The position numbers and the translations under genes are program-made. Below the pieces are notes generated by a model. The model searched no databases. It saw only the letters and a program-made list of their open reading frames with translations, and was not told the origin of the DNA. From Bacteroidia bacterium (lineage in GTDB: Bacteria > Bacteroidota > Bacteroidia > NS11-12g > UBA9320), in assembly GCA_028339355.1 (NCBI GenBank), contig JAOLBX010000002.1, positions 90,218 to 154,217 on the forward strand: a DNA stretch of 64,000 nt. The letters run 5' to 3'. Below are positions 17,442-27,513 of the stretch, piece after piece. The first letter of the stretch is position 1, and the number at the start of each line of letters is the position of its first letter.

Positions 17442-20015
17442 TTGAAGATAACTAAATACATAGCTTTTGTTTTACTAACCTGTATGAGCACTCAAGCTAT
17501 CGCTCAAAACCAACAGGACCCTTGGTTAAAACGAAACTGGAATAATATGATTGCTCGTTTTAATATCTATTTTAACGCAGAGCAAAAATTAGATGCAGCA
17601 GTAGATGACTTATCTACGAAGCAAAAGGATGACTTCAATGAGGTCATACCAATCTATCCATATGGGGACGAGACTGATAATAAAGGAATGCGTTCATCAA
17701 TGGAAGAGACGATGAAAAAGGCGTCTAAGGTGATACAAAACAAGCCAAGAAGTAAATGGGCAGATGACGCATATTTCATCATAGGACAAACTCAATTTTT
17801 TAGTGGGGACTACTATGCAGCTATTGAAACCTTTCAGTTTGTAAACTCTAGCTATACAGACGAAACGATAAAAGCAATGAGCCAATTATGGCTTATGAAA
17901 GCGTACATACAACAAGGCAAACTCGACGATGCTGAAGCGATATATGGCCTTTTGAAAAAAATAAAATTTTCTGACAAAGAGTTTAACACTCACCTAAATT
18001 TATCAGCAGGTGATCTATTGGTCAAGCAAAACAAGACTGCCGAAGCCATTAAGCTATTGGACAAGGGGTTGCAGAGACTAAAAGATAAAACGCTTAGATA
18101 CAGAACTCACTTTGTACTTGGGCAGCTTAATCTGAATTCAGAAAAATTTGAGAAAGCTAACTCACACTTCATCAAAGTACTAAGAATGAACGCACCTTAT
18201 GAGTATGTATTCCAAGCCAATCTAGGAATGACTAAATCTACTGCTCAAGCGGGAGGGAAAGGATCTTCTAAAACCATTAAATATTTGAAACGTATGCTCA
18301 ATGATGATAAGAACATTGATTATTACGATCAGATATACTTTGAGCTTGCCAAGCTAGAGTTTAACCAAGGAAATGAAGCTGTAGGTCTAGACTATATGAG
18401 ACAATCAGCCAAAAGTGCCACTAGCAATACGGATCAGCAGACAAAAACGTACTTATATCTTGCAGATTATTATTTTGGGAAAAGAAACTACACCGCAGCA
18501 CAGGCGTACTATGATAGTACAGTGTCCGTCATTTCGCCCAAATATCCTGATGGCGACAAAATTAAAATCAAACACAGCGTGCTGTCTAAACTAATAGAAA
18601 ACATAGAAACTATAAAGACTCAAGATAGTCTGCTGGCATTGAGCACGATGGATCGAGCAGTACTTGACAAACAAATAGAGGACCACATAGAAGAGGAGGC
18701 TGAGAAAGAACGATTGGCCAAAGAAGAAGCAGAAATACAACGAGAACAAGACCGTATAAACTTGCAGAATGGCGGAGGGAATAGACGTCCTATACCTCAA
18801 AACAATAAGGGCACATGGTACTTTTACAATGCATCTACAGTGTCTCGAGGCACCAATGATTTTCAACGACTATGGGGTAACCGAAAACATGGAGATTTCT
18901 GGAGGTTTATAAACAAGAGTGTAATGAAGGACGCTCTAGACAAGGAAGATAAATCCGATGAGGAAGCAAATCCAGACACCTATGTAAGTTCTCAAGATGA
19001 GGATCAAAATGAAGCCATCAAAGATGTAGCTGCGGAAAAAAGAAAGTACTATGCAAATATTCCTTTCAGTGCTACAGCAAAGCTTGTGGCAAACAAAAAA
19101 ATACAGCAAGCCTATTTGGGTACAGGAAAAATATACTTTGATGACCTGAAAGAATTTGTGAAAGCCAAAACTAACTTTAGCACGCTGCTTAACAGGTACC
19201 CATCTACTTTATACAAACCAGAGGCACTATTCTACTTATCAAAATCTGCGTCGGAACTAGGAGACTCCGCTGCCTCCGCTTCGTACGCAAAACAAGTAGC
19301 GGATGAATTCCCCGAAACTGCGTTCAATAGTGTCCTTAACTCAAAGGAAATAAAGGAAGACAATAGCGACAAAGAGGTTCTGTCACTTTATGAAGCAATG
19401 CATTCAGCATATAAATCAGAAAATTTTGATAAGGTAACGAGTATAAAGAAACAGATAGATCAGAACTTCGCGGGGAATTCTATCCAAGGAAAGGTGGATT
19501 ATCTATTTGCACTAACCATCGGAAAAACAAACGGGAAAGAAGCGTATCTGAAAGAGCTAGACATCGTAAAAGAGGCATATAGCGGCACAGAAATTGGCGA
19601 GATGGCTGCTTATACCATAAGACTACTAAATGAAGGTGACAAGTCTACTAGCAAATCAATATTCTCTGATGAGAAAGCAGGTTTGTATTATTATGTAATA
19701 ACCGGAGAAACTAAGAATGGAAACGAGGTAGAAATACAATTAGGGAATTACAACCAGCAGTTCTTCGGAGCTAAAAATTTAGCTACCAAGAGTTTGGTCT
19801 TTGGCAAAAAACAGTTGATATATGTAAAACAGTTTGAAAATAAAAAACTAGCTATGGCCTACCATAAAGAAATGAAATCAAATACTGATTTCTTAAAAAA
19901 TGCTGGACTAAGTGGTGTTTCTAACTACGCTATTTCTGAAGCTAATTTTAAACTTCTTGTAAAAACCGAAAAAGAAAAAGAATACCTCCAATTCTTTAAC
20001 CAAAACTATAAATAA
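17442..20015 (+). CDS. sprE: SprE/PorW-like TPR protein of the type IX secretion / gliding machinery
   Basis: Large exported protein needed in other Bacteroidota for T9SS function and gliding. Signal peptide MKITKYIAFVLLTCMSTQAIA; the family's opening NNMIARFNIYFNAEQKLD and IPIYPYGDE follow at about 30-70. TPR-type helical repeats fill 90-420, then a charged Glu/Lys coiled segment (about 425-475), a linker with a KGTWYFYN motif, more TPR repeats, and a C-terminal domain like a SPOR fold. I choose the TTG at 17442 because it begins the signal peptide; the earlier frame overlaps the M23 gene. A Cys in the signal region (LLTC) could be a weak lipobox. PBP1A follows 2 bases later. Confidence 0.8.
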   Translation: MKITKYIAFVLLTCMSTQAIAQNQQDPWLKRNWNNMIARFNIYFNAEQKLDAAVDDLSTKQKDDFNEVIPIYPYGDETDNKGMRSSMEETMKKASKVIQNKPRSKWADDAYFIIGQTQFFSGDYYAAIETFQFVNSSYTDETIKAMSQLWLMKAYIQQGKLDDAEAIYGLLKKIKFSDKEFNTHLNLSAGDLLVKQNKTAEAIKLLDKGLQRLKDKTLRYRTHFVLGQLNLNSEKFEKANSHFIKVLRMNAPYEYVFQANLGMTKSTAQAGGKGSSKTIKYLKRMLNDDKNIDYYDQIYFELAKLEFNQGNEAVGLDYMRQSAKSATSNTDQQTKTYLYLADYYFGKRNYTAAQAYYDSTVSVISPKYPDGDKIKIKHSVLSKLIENIETIKTQDSLLALSTMDRAVLDKQIEDHIEEEAEKERLAKEEAEIQREQDRINLQNGGGNRRPIPQNNKGTWYFYNASTVSRGTNDFQRLWGNRKHGDFWRFINKSVMKDALDKEDKSDEEANPDTYVSSQDEDQNEAIKDVAAEKRKYYANIPFSATAKLVANKKIQQAYLGTGKIYFDDLKEFVKAKTNFSTLLNRYPSTLYKPEALFYLSKSASELGDSAASASYAKQVADEFPETAFNSVLNSKEIKEDNSDKEVLSLYEAMHSAYKSENFDKVTSIKKQIDQNFAGNSIQGKVDYLFALTIGKTNGKEAYLKELDIVKEAYSGTEIGEMAAYTIRLLNEGDKSTSKSIFSDEKAGLYYYVITGETKNGNEVEIQLGNYNQQFFGAKNLATKSLVFGKKQLIYVKQFENKKLAMAYHKEMKSNTDFLKNAGLSGVSNYAISEANFKLLVKTEKEKEYLQFFNQNYK

Positions 20016-20017
20016 CA

Positions 20018-22318
20018 ATGGCGAAAAAAGTTAAAAAAGGAACTCCATGGAGCACTCGAATAGTGAAAAAACTATGGAAGTGGTTTGTTTATAGTTTAAT
20101 TCTGGGAGTAGCTTTTTTAGCTAGCATAAAGCTAGGGTTGTGGGGCAAGCTGCCGGATACTGTAGAGCTAGAAAATCCTCGCACTAAGTTAGCGTCTGAG
20201 ATATATGCTGGTGACGGTAAGGTGCTTGGAAAAATGTTTTATCAAGAGGATAGAACAAATAGTGGGTTTGATGATATTCCTGAGCATCTGAAAAACGCAC
20301 TTGTAGCCACAGAAGATGCTAGGTTCTATAGCCACAGTGGTATTGATGGACGAGCACTACTAAGGGCAATCACCAAGCTAGGAAGAGATGGTGGAGGAAG
20401 TACAATTACCCAGCAACTAGCTAAAAACTTATTCCACGGTTTAAGCAATAGAAACTTTGCTCATAGGCTTAATCAAAAATTAAAAGAATGGTTTTTGGCT
20501 GTCGAAATAGAAAAACGATATACCAAAGATGAAATTATCTTGATGTATTTCAATACTGTTCCTTATGGAAATAGCTATGGAATAAAATCTGCAGCCAAGC
20601 GGTATTTTAATAAAAACACTAAGGATTTAAGTATAGAAGAGTCCGCAGTACTCGTAGGAATGCTGAGAGCCAATACTAGATATAATCCTGTGAGAAATCC
20701 AAATAACGCGACTTGGGTAAGAAACATAGTCTTTGGTCAGATGGCCAAGTATGATTATATAACCGATGCTGCTGCTGATAGCCTAAAGAAACTTCCACTG
20801 GTAACAGATCATCATTTTGTAGATCACAATACTGGCGGAGCTACATACTTCCGCTCCTATCTCACCAAGTGGATGAAAGAATGGACCCGAACATATGCTG
20901 CCGAGACCGGAGTGAAATACAACATCTATGATGATGGTCTTAAGATATTTACTACCATAGACTCCAAGCTTCAAGAGTATGCAGAAAAGTCTGTAAGTGC
21001 TCATATGGCTAAGCTACAAGGTCAGTTTTGGGCAGAGACCAAAAGGAGAAAAAGAGACCCTTGGTTTACGGAAGATGATAAAGGAGATGTAATATCTGAC
21101 CCTGAATACCCTGCCAGAATGATAAAACGTTCTGCCCGATATAGGTCGCTAAAACGAAAGTATAAAAGCAATAAAGATTCTATAGATTTCTACCTGAATA
21201 AGCCAGTAAGAATGACTTTATTCTCATGGGAAGGCGACATTGATACCACATTGAGCCCTATGGACTCACTGAAATATACCAAACAGATATTGCATACTGG
21301 GTTTATGAGTTTCGAACCACAGACTGGTCATGTCAAGGCTTGGGTAGGCGGTATCAATCATAAGCATTTTCAGTATGACCACGTCAACAAAAAAGCCACT
21401 CGACAAGTGGGGTCGACTTTCAAACCCTTGGTATATGCTCGTGGGTTAGATGATGACAAACTTCATCCGTGCGAGATAGAAAGTACCGGACCTGTAATAG
21501 TAGAATATGGTAACGGTAAAGAATGGATGCCTCACAACTCTAGTAAAGCACCTGCAGAGGTTACTTTTTATGAAGGATTACAGAAATCCATAAATACTAT
21601 AACTGCCCGTGTAATGAAACGACTAGGGCCCAATAGTGCGGATGTAGTAAAACAAACTGCTGGTAAAATGGGTATTGACGATAGTAAATTTGAACCTTAT
21701 CCATCAATATGTCTTGGGACTATGGATGTCTCTGTTTTTGAGATGGTAGGTGCCTATGGCACATTTGTAAATGGCGGAACATTTGTAGAGCCAATATTCG
21801 TTGCCCGAATAGAGGACAAAAACGGAAACATTTTGGAAGAGTTTACACCGAAAAGGGAAGAAGCTATACGTCAACAAACGGCCTATATCATATGCAAAAT
21901 GCTCGAACGTGTAACTATGTCTGGAGGTACCGCAAATAGAATTAGAAGGAACTATACACTCCCTGATAATGTGGCTATAGGCGGCAAAACTGGTACAACA
22001 CAAGGTAACTCTGATGGATGGTTTATGGGTGTGACGCCCAATCTAGTAAGTGGATGTTGGGTAGGTGCGGAGGAAAGAAATGTGCATTTCAGAAGTACAG
22101 CACTGGGACAAGGAGCAAATATGGCTCTGCCTATTTTTGGTAAGTATATGCAACAGGTGTTTGCTGACGCAGAAAGTAACTACGGTAGAGGATATTTCAA
22201 AAAACCAGATATCGAAATGACTATAGACCCCAACTGTGACAATTACACTGGAGGGAAGCAAAATAATAATGGTGAAGATGGCGAAGAAGATGAGGAGCCT
22301 GAAGAACCATTGTATTAA
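20018..22318 (+). CDS. Penicillin-binding protein 1A (bifunctional transglycosylase/transpeptidase)
   Basis: Polymerises and cross-links peptidoglycan. N-terminal membrane helix (about 23-43), GT51 domain with catalytic EDARFYSHSGID near 93 and GGSTITQQLAKNLFH, then the transpeptidase domain with SxxK (STFK, about 466), SxN (SIN) near 520 and KTGT near 656, all intact. The acidic C-terminal tail (Asn/Glu/Asp/Pro-rich) is disordered. Two bases after sprE, so the cell-wall synthase and T9SS/gliding protein are co-transcribed. Confidence 0.95.
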   Translation: MAKKVKKGTPWSTRIVKKLWKWFVYSLILGVAFLASIKLGLWGKLPDTVELENPRTKLASEIYAGDGKVLGKMFYQEDRTNSGFDDIPEHLKNALVATEDARFYSHSGIDGRALLRAITKLGRDGGGSTITQQLAKNLFHGLSNRNFAHRLNQKLKEWFLAVEIEKRYTKDEIILMYFNTVPYGNSYGIKSAAKRYFNKNTKDLSIEESAVLVGMLRANTRYNPVRNPNNATWVRNIVFGQMAKYDYITDAAADSLKKLPLVTDHHFVDHNTGGATYFRSYLTKWMKEWTRTYAAETGVKYNIYDDGLKIFTTIDSKLQEYAEKSVSAHMAKLQGQFWAETKRRKRDPWFTEDDKGDVISDPEYPARMIKRSARYRSLKRKYKSNKDSIDFYLNKPVRMTLFSWEGDIDTTLSPMDSLKYTKQILHTGFMSFEPQTGHVKAWVGGINHKHFQYDHVNKKATRQVGSTFKPLVYARGLDDDKLHPCEIESTGPVIVEYGNGKEWMPHNSSKAPAEVTFYEGLQKSINTITARVMKRLGPNSADVVKQTAGKMGIDDSKFEPYPSICLGTMDVSVFEMVGAYGTFVNGGTFVEPIFVARIEDKNGNILEEFTPKREEAIRQQTAYIICKMLERVTMSGGTANRIRRNYTLPDNVAIGGKTGTTQGNSDGWFMGVTPNLVSGCWVGAEERNVHFRSTALGQGANMALPIFGKYMQQVFADAESNYGRGYFKKPDIEMTIDPNCDNYTGGKQNNNGEDGEEDEEPEEPLY

Positions 22319-22475
22319 TTAAGAGTATCTATTTTTGGGTTTTTATCAGACATTTTTCTAAGTTATTCGCAGCGCGCTAGAAGAAAATCTCTGTGTTTGT
22401 ATCTCTCAATGGTAAAACATCCTAAAAGCATATAGTACGCTTGACGAAAACAGCAATAAACCTAGCTTCTTAGAA

Positions 22476-24032
22476 TTATTTAAGAACACCACCAATGTGT
22501 GGGCAGTTTACAAAATCATTCATAGAGGTGAATGAAACTTTTGACTTATCATAACCATACGTAATGTTCATTGTTCGCATTTGATTTTGATCACTCGTGG
22601 TCGTTTCCACATCTGTCATTTTGTACTGGCAAGGATGCTCATACCCGCTGGCGTGTGTCAGAGCTACTAGTTCTTTTCTAAAGTACTTCACGTATTGATA
22701 AAACCGCTCAGATTTCAAAGTTGTATCGATACCTGCTTGTAACCATTTATTCTGTGTAGCTACACCACTAGGGCAATGATTGGTATGGCAAAGCTGTGCC
22801 TGTATGCAGCCTATACTTATCATAGCTTCACGTGCGACATTTATAACGTCTGCACCCATAGCAAAAGCTCTTGCAGCATTGGCAGGCAAGCCTAACTTAC
22901 CAGAGACTACAAAAACTATTCTATCCGTTAAGTTTCTATCCTGAAATATTTTGTACACGATAGCAAACCCATTGAAAAATGGCAATGAAACGTGGTCTGC
23001 AAAACTAGGAGGTGCTGCACCGGTGCCCCCTTCTCCCCCATCTATGGTAATAAAATCTGGACCGGTGCCCCGTTCTACCATTTTGTCTGCTAGGTCATGC
23101 CACAGATGTGTTTTTCCTATTGCTGACTTTATACCTACTGGCAACCCAGTACGTTCTGCTATAGTTTCTATTAAATCAAGCATTTCGTCCAGAGAATCAA
23201 AACAATTGTGAGTAGCAGGAGACAGTACATCCTTGCCTTCTTCTACTCCACGTATTGCGGCTATTTCTGCTGTTATTTTTTTACCTGGTAATACACCGCC
23301 CTTCCCTGGTTTAGCACCTTGAGACAATTTGAGTTCTATGGCACGTACAAATTGATTATTCTCAACCAACTTTTCTAACTTATCTATATCTAGACTCCCT
23401 TCCTTGCTACGCACACCGAAGTACCCCGTACCAAAATGAAAAACTACATCTGAACCCGTGCTGTGATATGGGGATAATCCTCCTTCACCTGTATTGTGAT
23501 AGGCTCCTGCTTTGTGTGCTCCTATGTTCAAACTTTCTACGGCCTTGGCACTCAATGATCCAAAACTCATTGCTGACACATTGAGTATACTTCTGGGTCT
23601 ATACGGTCTTTTTCTTCCATTCGCTGCACCCATTACCTTGGCACAAGGCAAAAAGTCTGGTTCAGCTAGATTAATGTGTCCTTCTTCCATTCTAAACGGG
23701 AACATATCTGGCTTCAGAAAATGATAATTAGCCGAATAGAAATCTTGATCTGAACCAAACCCTTGATAATTGTTCTCTGCCTTAGACGATGCATATATCC
23801 ACGAACGCTCTCTTCTATTGAAAGGCAGCTCCTCTCTGTTATTGGCTATAAAATATTGCCTTATCTCTGGGCCGATCTTTTCCAACATATATCTAAAATG
23901 CCCCACAATAGGAAAGTTATGGCTAATGGTATGCCTGCGTTGCAAAATGTCTCTAATCGCTATAACTATAACGACTATGATAAGCCAGCCCCACCAAGCG
24001 ATTCCATCAAAAAAAAAAAGTACTTCTTGCAT
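22476..24032 (-). CDS. FMN-binding glutamate synthase-family protein
   Basis: Corresponds to the FMN/central barrel of glutamate synthase large subunit without the glutaminase and C-terminal domains. N-terminal membrane helix (about 9-28), then the (beta-alpha)8 barrel with GGEGGTGAAPPSF near 335 and a 3Fe-4S type cysteine cluster CIQAQLCHTNHCPSG near 413-427. 518 residues, usual for this stand-alone family. No GltD partner nearby; the electron donor and real reaction are not known for these proteins. Confidence 0.88.
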   Translation of the reverse strand: MQEVLFFFDGIAWWGWLIIVVIVIAIRDILQRRHTISHNFPIVGHFRYMLEKIGPEIRQYFIANNREELPFNRRERSWIYASSKAENNYQGFGSDQDFYSANYHFLKPDMFPFRMEEGHINLAEPDFLPCAKVMGAANGRKRPYRPRSILNVSAMSFGSLSAKAVESLNIGAHKAGAYHNTGEGGLSPYHSTGSDVVFHFGTGYFGVRSKEGSLDIDKLEKLVENNQFVRAIELKLSQGAKPGKGGVLPGKKITAEIAAIRGVEEGKDVLSPATHNCFDSLDEMLDLIETIAERTGLPVGIKSAIGKTHLWHDLADKMVERGTGPDFITIDGGEGGTGAAPPSFADHVSLPFFNGFAIVYKIFQDRNLTDRIVFVVSGKLGLPANAARAFAMGADVINVAREAMISIGCIQAQLCHTNHCPSGVATQNKWLQAGIDTTLKSERFYQYVKYFRKELVALTHASGYEHPCQYKMTDVETTTSDQNQMRTMNITYGYDKSKVSFTSMNDFVNCPHIGGVLK

Positions 24033-24478
24033 AGGACGAAAGTAATGGAAATGGGCGGAATTTTGAATTGAAACATCGTCGGATAAGAAACCGTAAATAC
24101 AAATAGCTTGAGCACAAAACGTGATGAAAGTGTCCGTTCGAGTCTTGCCTGTACGTTTTTATAATTGTACTAAAAACGGGAAATCAGCATATAGAACAAA
24201 AGACGATTAATCCTCTAGATTTGAGTCAATGGACTGACTTAGGGTTAAAAACAAATATTTAAGACGAATTAACACCTAAACAAAAACAAACGGGCCAAAT
24301 TCTTTGTTGAAGTTAAGACCAACTGAAAGTGAATTTTACGAATTAATAAAATGTTTGAAAAATATTTTAGTTCTTGTCTACTTACGAAAACCCGCTTGAA
24401 TTTCAACTTCGTTGATATTTGCTAAATTAGGTGCACCACACAACTACTATACACGCAACAACAGCATAACTTAACAAA
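24033..24478. other. Intergenic stretch without a supported gene
   Basis: About 445 bases, very AT-rich. Tiny open frames occur (for example a 28-codon one at 24124-24210), and a frame near 24220-24300 reads like a degraded coding stretch with stops, but I can match neither to a family. It probably holds the promoter for the photolyase cluster; no full TTG-N20-TAnnTTTG pair was found. Confidence 0.4.
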
Positions 24479-24748
24479 ATGACAACTATCGAAATAGACA
24501 GAATAATTGAAATGGCATGGGAGGACAGAACTCCATTTGAAGCAATTAAAATACAGTTTGGAATTTCAGAGTCAGACGTTATCAAGTTAATGCGAAAAGA
24601 GCTCAAGAACAATTCGTTTAAACGATGGAGAAAGCGAGTCAATAGTGGCATCAGCAGTAAACATCTGCACAAAAGAAATGAAGAAATCAAGCGTTTCAGG
24701 TGTTCTAGGCAAAAAAGTATTTCCAACAATAAGATTTCGAAACGATAG
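24479..24748 (+). CDS. TIGR03643 (DUF2805) family protein
   Basis: 89-residue basic protein of unknown function. The opening IDRIIEMAWEDRTPFEAI followed by FGISESDVIKLMRKELK and a FKRWRKRV segment is the hallmark of the TIGR03643 family and looks like a helix-turn-helix core (about 5-55), with a basic tail ending NNKISKR. It is typically found beside photolyase-like genes, as here. Its stop codon TAG overlaps the first codon of the next coding frame. A DNA-binding or regulatory role is only inferred from its HTH-like pattern and charge. Confidence 0.85.
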   Translation: MTTIEIDRIIEMAWEDRTPFEAIKIQFGISESDVIKLMRKELKNNSFKRWRKRVNSGISSKHLHKRNEEIKRFRCSRQKSISNNKISKR

Positions 24749-25836
24749 ACTTTCCAACTCACATAGATGAAATAAGTAAGAGATTTAGTTCAATAAATCC
24801 TAGGCTCTACGCAACAACCAGAAATTTTGGTGACGGGGCAGTTACTAAACTCAGTCCTTACATTTCCAGAGGTGTTATATCTACACGTCAAGTGTATGAT
24901 TATATTCTATCGTTAGAAACACCTTGGCACGAAGCAGAAAAACTTATTCAGGAACTTGCTTGGAGAGATTATTGGCAGTACGTATGGATAGCAAAAGGAG
25001 AAGCCATACATACGGATTTAAAGAGCCTCCAAAGTCCTGTTTCAAATTACGAAATTCCAAAAGCAATATTAAATGCTTGCACCGGTATCGAGGTGGTAGA
25101 CGAAGCCATCAAAGAACTTTATAACACCGGGTATATGCACAACCATATGCGTATGTATATTGCATCCGTCTGCTGTAATATAGCTCATTGTCATTGGTTA
25201 GAGCCCGCTAAATGGTTGTATGCTCATCTGTTGGATGGCGATAGTGCTAGTAATCAACTCAGCTGGCAATGGGTAGCAGGTACATTTTCTAACAAGAAGT
25301 ATTACGCCAACCAGGACAACATCAATAAATTCTTTAGAAGTGAGCAGAAGGATACCTTTTTAGATGTCCACTATGAGAGCTTTGATAAGCTTGATATTCC
25401 TGACATACTATCTGAAACTGCACCGCTAGAAATTGATTATCTTTTACCAAAGGTCAACGACAACTCTGCTTTGAAAGACCAAAATTCTTTGATCTACAAC
25501 TATTACAACATAGATCCATGGTGGCACAAGGGAGAGAAATTTCAACGCATTCTGCTGCTTGAACCTTCAAAATTTGAAAGAAATCGAGTGAGCTCAAAAT
25601 GTATCACGTTTGCACTCGAGTTATCAAAAAACATCCCTGATATTAAATTATTTGTAGGAGAATTTGAGGAATTATTTGAATACATTCAGACTGATAAAAT
25701 AAGGTACAAAGAGCACCCATTAAACTCTAATTACTCGGGTTTTGAAGAGCCTAGGGATTGGCTAAGTTCAGTAGACGGCTACTTCCCTTCATTTTTCTCT
25801 TTTTGGAAAAAGTGTAAAAAAGAACTCCTTCAATGA
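24745..25836 (+). CDS. Short photolyase/cryptochrome FAD-domain protein, no ordinary start codon
   Basis: FAD-binding protein of the photolyase/cryptochrome superfamily, without the usual N-terminal antenna domain. Conserved text begins at [12 protein letters not shown] and continues [23 protein letters not shown], then [12 protein letters not shown] (near 75), the CTGIEVVD / [10 protein letters not shown] flavin pocket (near 113-140) and [28 protein letters not shown] (in two pieces, near 170-200). About 100 C-terminal residues ([22 protein letters not shown]) look like a separate alpha/beta unit. The homologous reading starts at least 45 codons before the first GTG (24892), yet the only codon between the preceding in-frame stop and FPTH that could begin it is ATA at 24745, overlapping the upstream TAG. 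Either a rare AUA start, an ATG mutated to ATA, or a sequence error. Ends in an ATGA overlap with DUF2256. Confidence 0.75.
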   Translation: MDFPTHIDEISKRFSSINPRLYATTRNFGDGAVTKLSPYISRGVISTRQVYDYILSLETPWHEAEKLIQELAWRDYWQYVWIAKGEAIHTDLKSLQSPVSNYEIPKAILNACTGIEVVDEAIKELYNTGYMHNHMRMYIASVCCNIAHCHWLEPAKWLYAHLLDGDSASNQLSWQWVAGTFSNKKYYANQDNINKFFRSEQKDTFLDVHYESFDKLDIPDILSETAPLEIDYLLPKVNDNSALKDQNSLIYNYYNIDPWWHKGEKFQRILLLEPSKFERNRVSSKCITFALELSKNIPDIKLFVGEFEELFEYIQTDKIRYKEHPLNSNYSGFEEPRDWLSSVDGYFPSFFSFWKKCKKELLQ

Positions 25837-25973
25837 AAAAACAGCACCTTCCAGTAAAAGTATGTCTTACTTGCAATCGACCGTTTAGCTGGCGTAAAAA
25901 ATGGGAAAGAGATTGGGAGCAGGTAAAGTATTGCAGTGAACGTTGCAAGAGAAACAAAAACAATAATGAATGA
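25833..25973 (+). CDS. DUF2256 zinc-finger-like small protein
   Basis: 46 residues: [38 protein letters not shown]. Two CxxC-like pairs (CLTC and CSERC) suggest a zinc ribbon or knuckle. This is the DUF2256 family, found next to photolyase genes in many aquatic bacteria. It overlaps the previous gene by four bases and the next by eight, so the cluster is tightly coupled. Function unknown. Confidence 0.85.
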   Translation: MKKQHLPVKVCLTCNRPFSWRKKWERDWEQVKYCSERCKRNKNNNE

Positions 25974-27450
25974 AGTAAATATTATTTTTCCCCATCAGCT
26001 TTTTCTAAAGAGTCCACTTTTAGAGAACGGTAATGAGATCTACCTCATTGAAGAGTTCCTCTTTTTTAAACTATATAAATTTCACAAACAGAAAATTGCT
26101 TTTCATAGAGCCTCTATGAAAGCTTATCAAAGTCACCTTCAAAGCTTAAACTTAACGGTTCACTATATTGACTCAGATAATGTTTTGGCGGATATCAGGC
26201 TATTCAGCCAAGAGGTGAAAACGAAAAATATTCATACAATAAACCTTCTCGAACCTACGGACGATTGGTTAGAACAGCGAGTTCAATTATTATCAAGTCT
26301 TTGTAAAATAAACACGTATACAAATCCACTGTTTCTGAATAGTAAAGAAGATCTAGCTGGGTTTTTCAGAAAAGAGAAGAAATCCTTTTTTCAAACTACG
26401 TTTTACAAGCAGCAACGCAAAAAATTTCGGATTTTAATGGATGAAGAACAAAATCCGACTGGTGGTAAATGGACTTATGACACCGAAAACAGAAAAAAAT
26501 ACCCGAAAAATAAAATGCCTCCAGCAGTTCATTTCCCAGACAGGTCAAAGGAATGGGACGAGGCAATTGATTACACCGTAAGTAGATTCTCTGAGAATCC
26601 TGGCAGTCTATCAAAGGAAAGATTCTACCCGATTTCACATAAAGAAGCCAGTGATTGGCTGGAACAATTCTTGACTTACCGCTTTTACGACTTTGGTATA
26701 TACGAAGATGCTATTGTGAAAGAATCTTCAATTCTCAATCATAGTATTCTTTCACCTTTAATGAATGTGGGGCTTCTCCAGCCAACAGAAATAATAAACC
26801 GTGCACTCACATTTTCTAAAGAATATGGCATTCCTATAAACTCTACGGAGGGTTTCATTCGGCAAATAATTGGCTGGCGTGAATTTATCCGTGGAATGTA
26901 TTTGTGTAAAGGCAGATTCTCTCGCACCAGAAATTTTTGGGGATTCGATCGTAAAATTCCAAAATCATTTTATGACGGCACCACCGGTATAGAACCTATT
27001 GATCATACTATAAAAAAAGTGCTTCAAAATGGATATTGCAATCACATAGAAAGACTAATGATTCTTGGAAACTTCATGCTTCTCTGTGAATTTGATCCAG
27101 ATGAAGTCTACCGATGGTTTATGGAATTGTTTATAGATGCATACGATTGGGTAATGGTTCCCAATGTATACGGCATGTGCATGTTTGCAGATGGTGGGAC
27201 GTTTGCTACTAAACCGTACATAGGAGGATCTAACTATATAAAAAAGATGAGTAACTACCCTAAAGGAGAATGGGAGCAAGTATGGGACGGAATGTTTTGG
27301 AGTTTTGTTATAAAACATAAAGAATTTTTTCGTACCAATCCACGAACATCTATGCTACTTTATTCTCTCAACAAAATGTCAATTGAAAAACAAGAAGAAC
27401 ATATTAAGAATGCCAATTCGTTTATAAAAAGCAAATTAGAATTTCAGTAA
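25966..27450 (+). CDS. Cryptochrome/photolyase-related protein (DPRP type), probably without the Fe-S cluster
   Basis: 494-residue flavoprotein of the deoxyribodipyrimidine photolyase-related family, whose characterised Fe-S members repair (6-4) photoproducts. N-terminal antenna-like domain (2-130: [22 protein letters not shown]), then the helical FAD domain with [22 protein letters not shown] near 285-306, [15 protein letters not shown] near 359-373 and [21 protein letters not shown] near 390-410. The C-terminal stretch where Fe-S members carry CxxC and a further Cys reads [17 protein letters not shown], with no Cys, so the 4Fe-4S site appears absent. Start at the ATG at 25966. Confidence 0.88.
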   Translation: MNEVNIIFPHQLFLKSPLLENGNEIYLIEEFLFFKLYKFHKQKIAFHRASMKAYQSHLQSLNLTVHYIDSDNVLADIRLFSQEVKTKNIHTINLLEPTDDWLEQRVQLLSSLCKINTYTNPLFLNSKEDLAGFFRKEKKSFFQTTFYKQQRKKFRILMDEEQNPTGGKWTYDTENRKKYPKNKMPPAVHFPDRSKEWDEAIDYTVSRFSENPGSLSKERFYPISHKEASDWLEQFLTYRFYDFGIYEDAIVKESSILNHSILSPLMNVGLLQPTEIINRALTFSKEYGIPINSTEGFIRQIIGWREFIRGMYLCKGRFSRTRNFWGFDRKIPKSFYDGTTGIEPIDHTIKKVLQNGYCNHIERLMILGNFMLLCEFDPDEVYRWFMELFIDAYDWVMVPNVYGMCMFADGGTFATKPYIGGSNYIKKMSNYPKGEWEQVWDGMFWSFVIKHKEFFRTNPRTSMLLYSLNKMSIEKQEEHIKNANSFIKSKLEFQ

Positions 27451-27513
27451 TACCATGTAAAAAGCATTGAAATACATTTTATACCTAACGGTGTTATTGA
27501 AAAAGAAATATAA

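Noticed and set aside
24124..24210. 28-codon frame upstream of the photolyase cluster
   Set aside because: Too short, no family match and no supporting signals.
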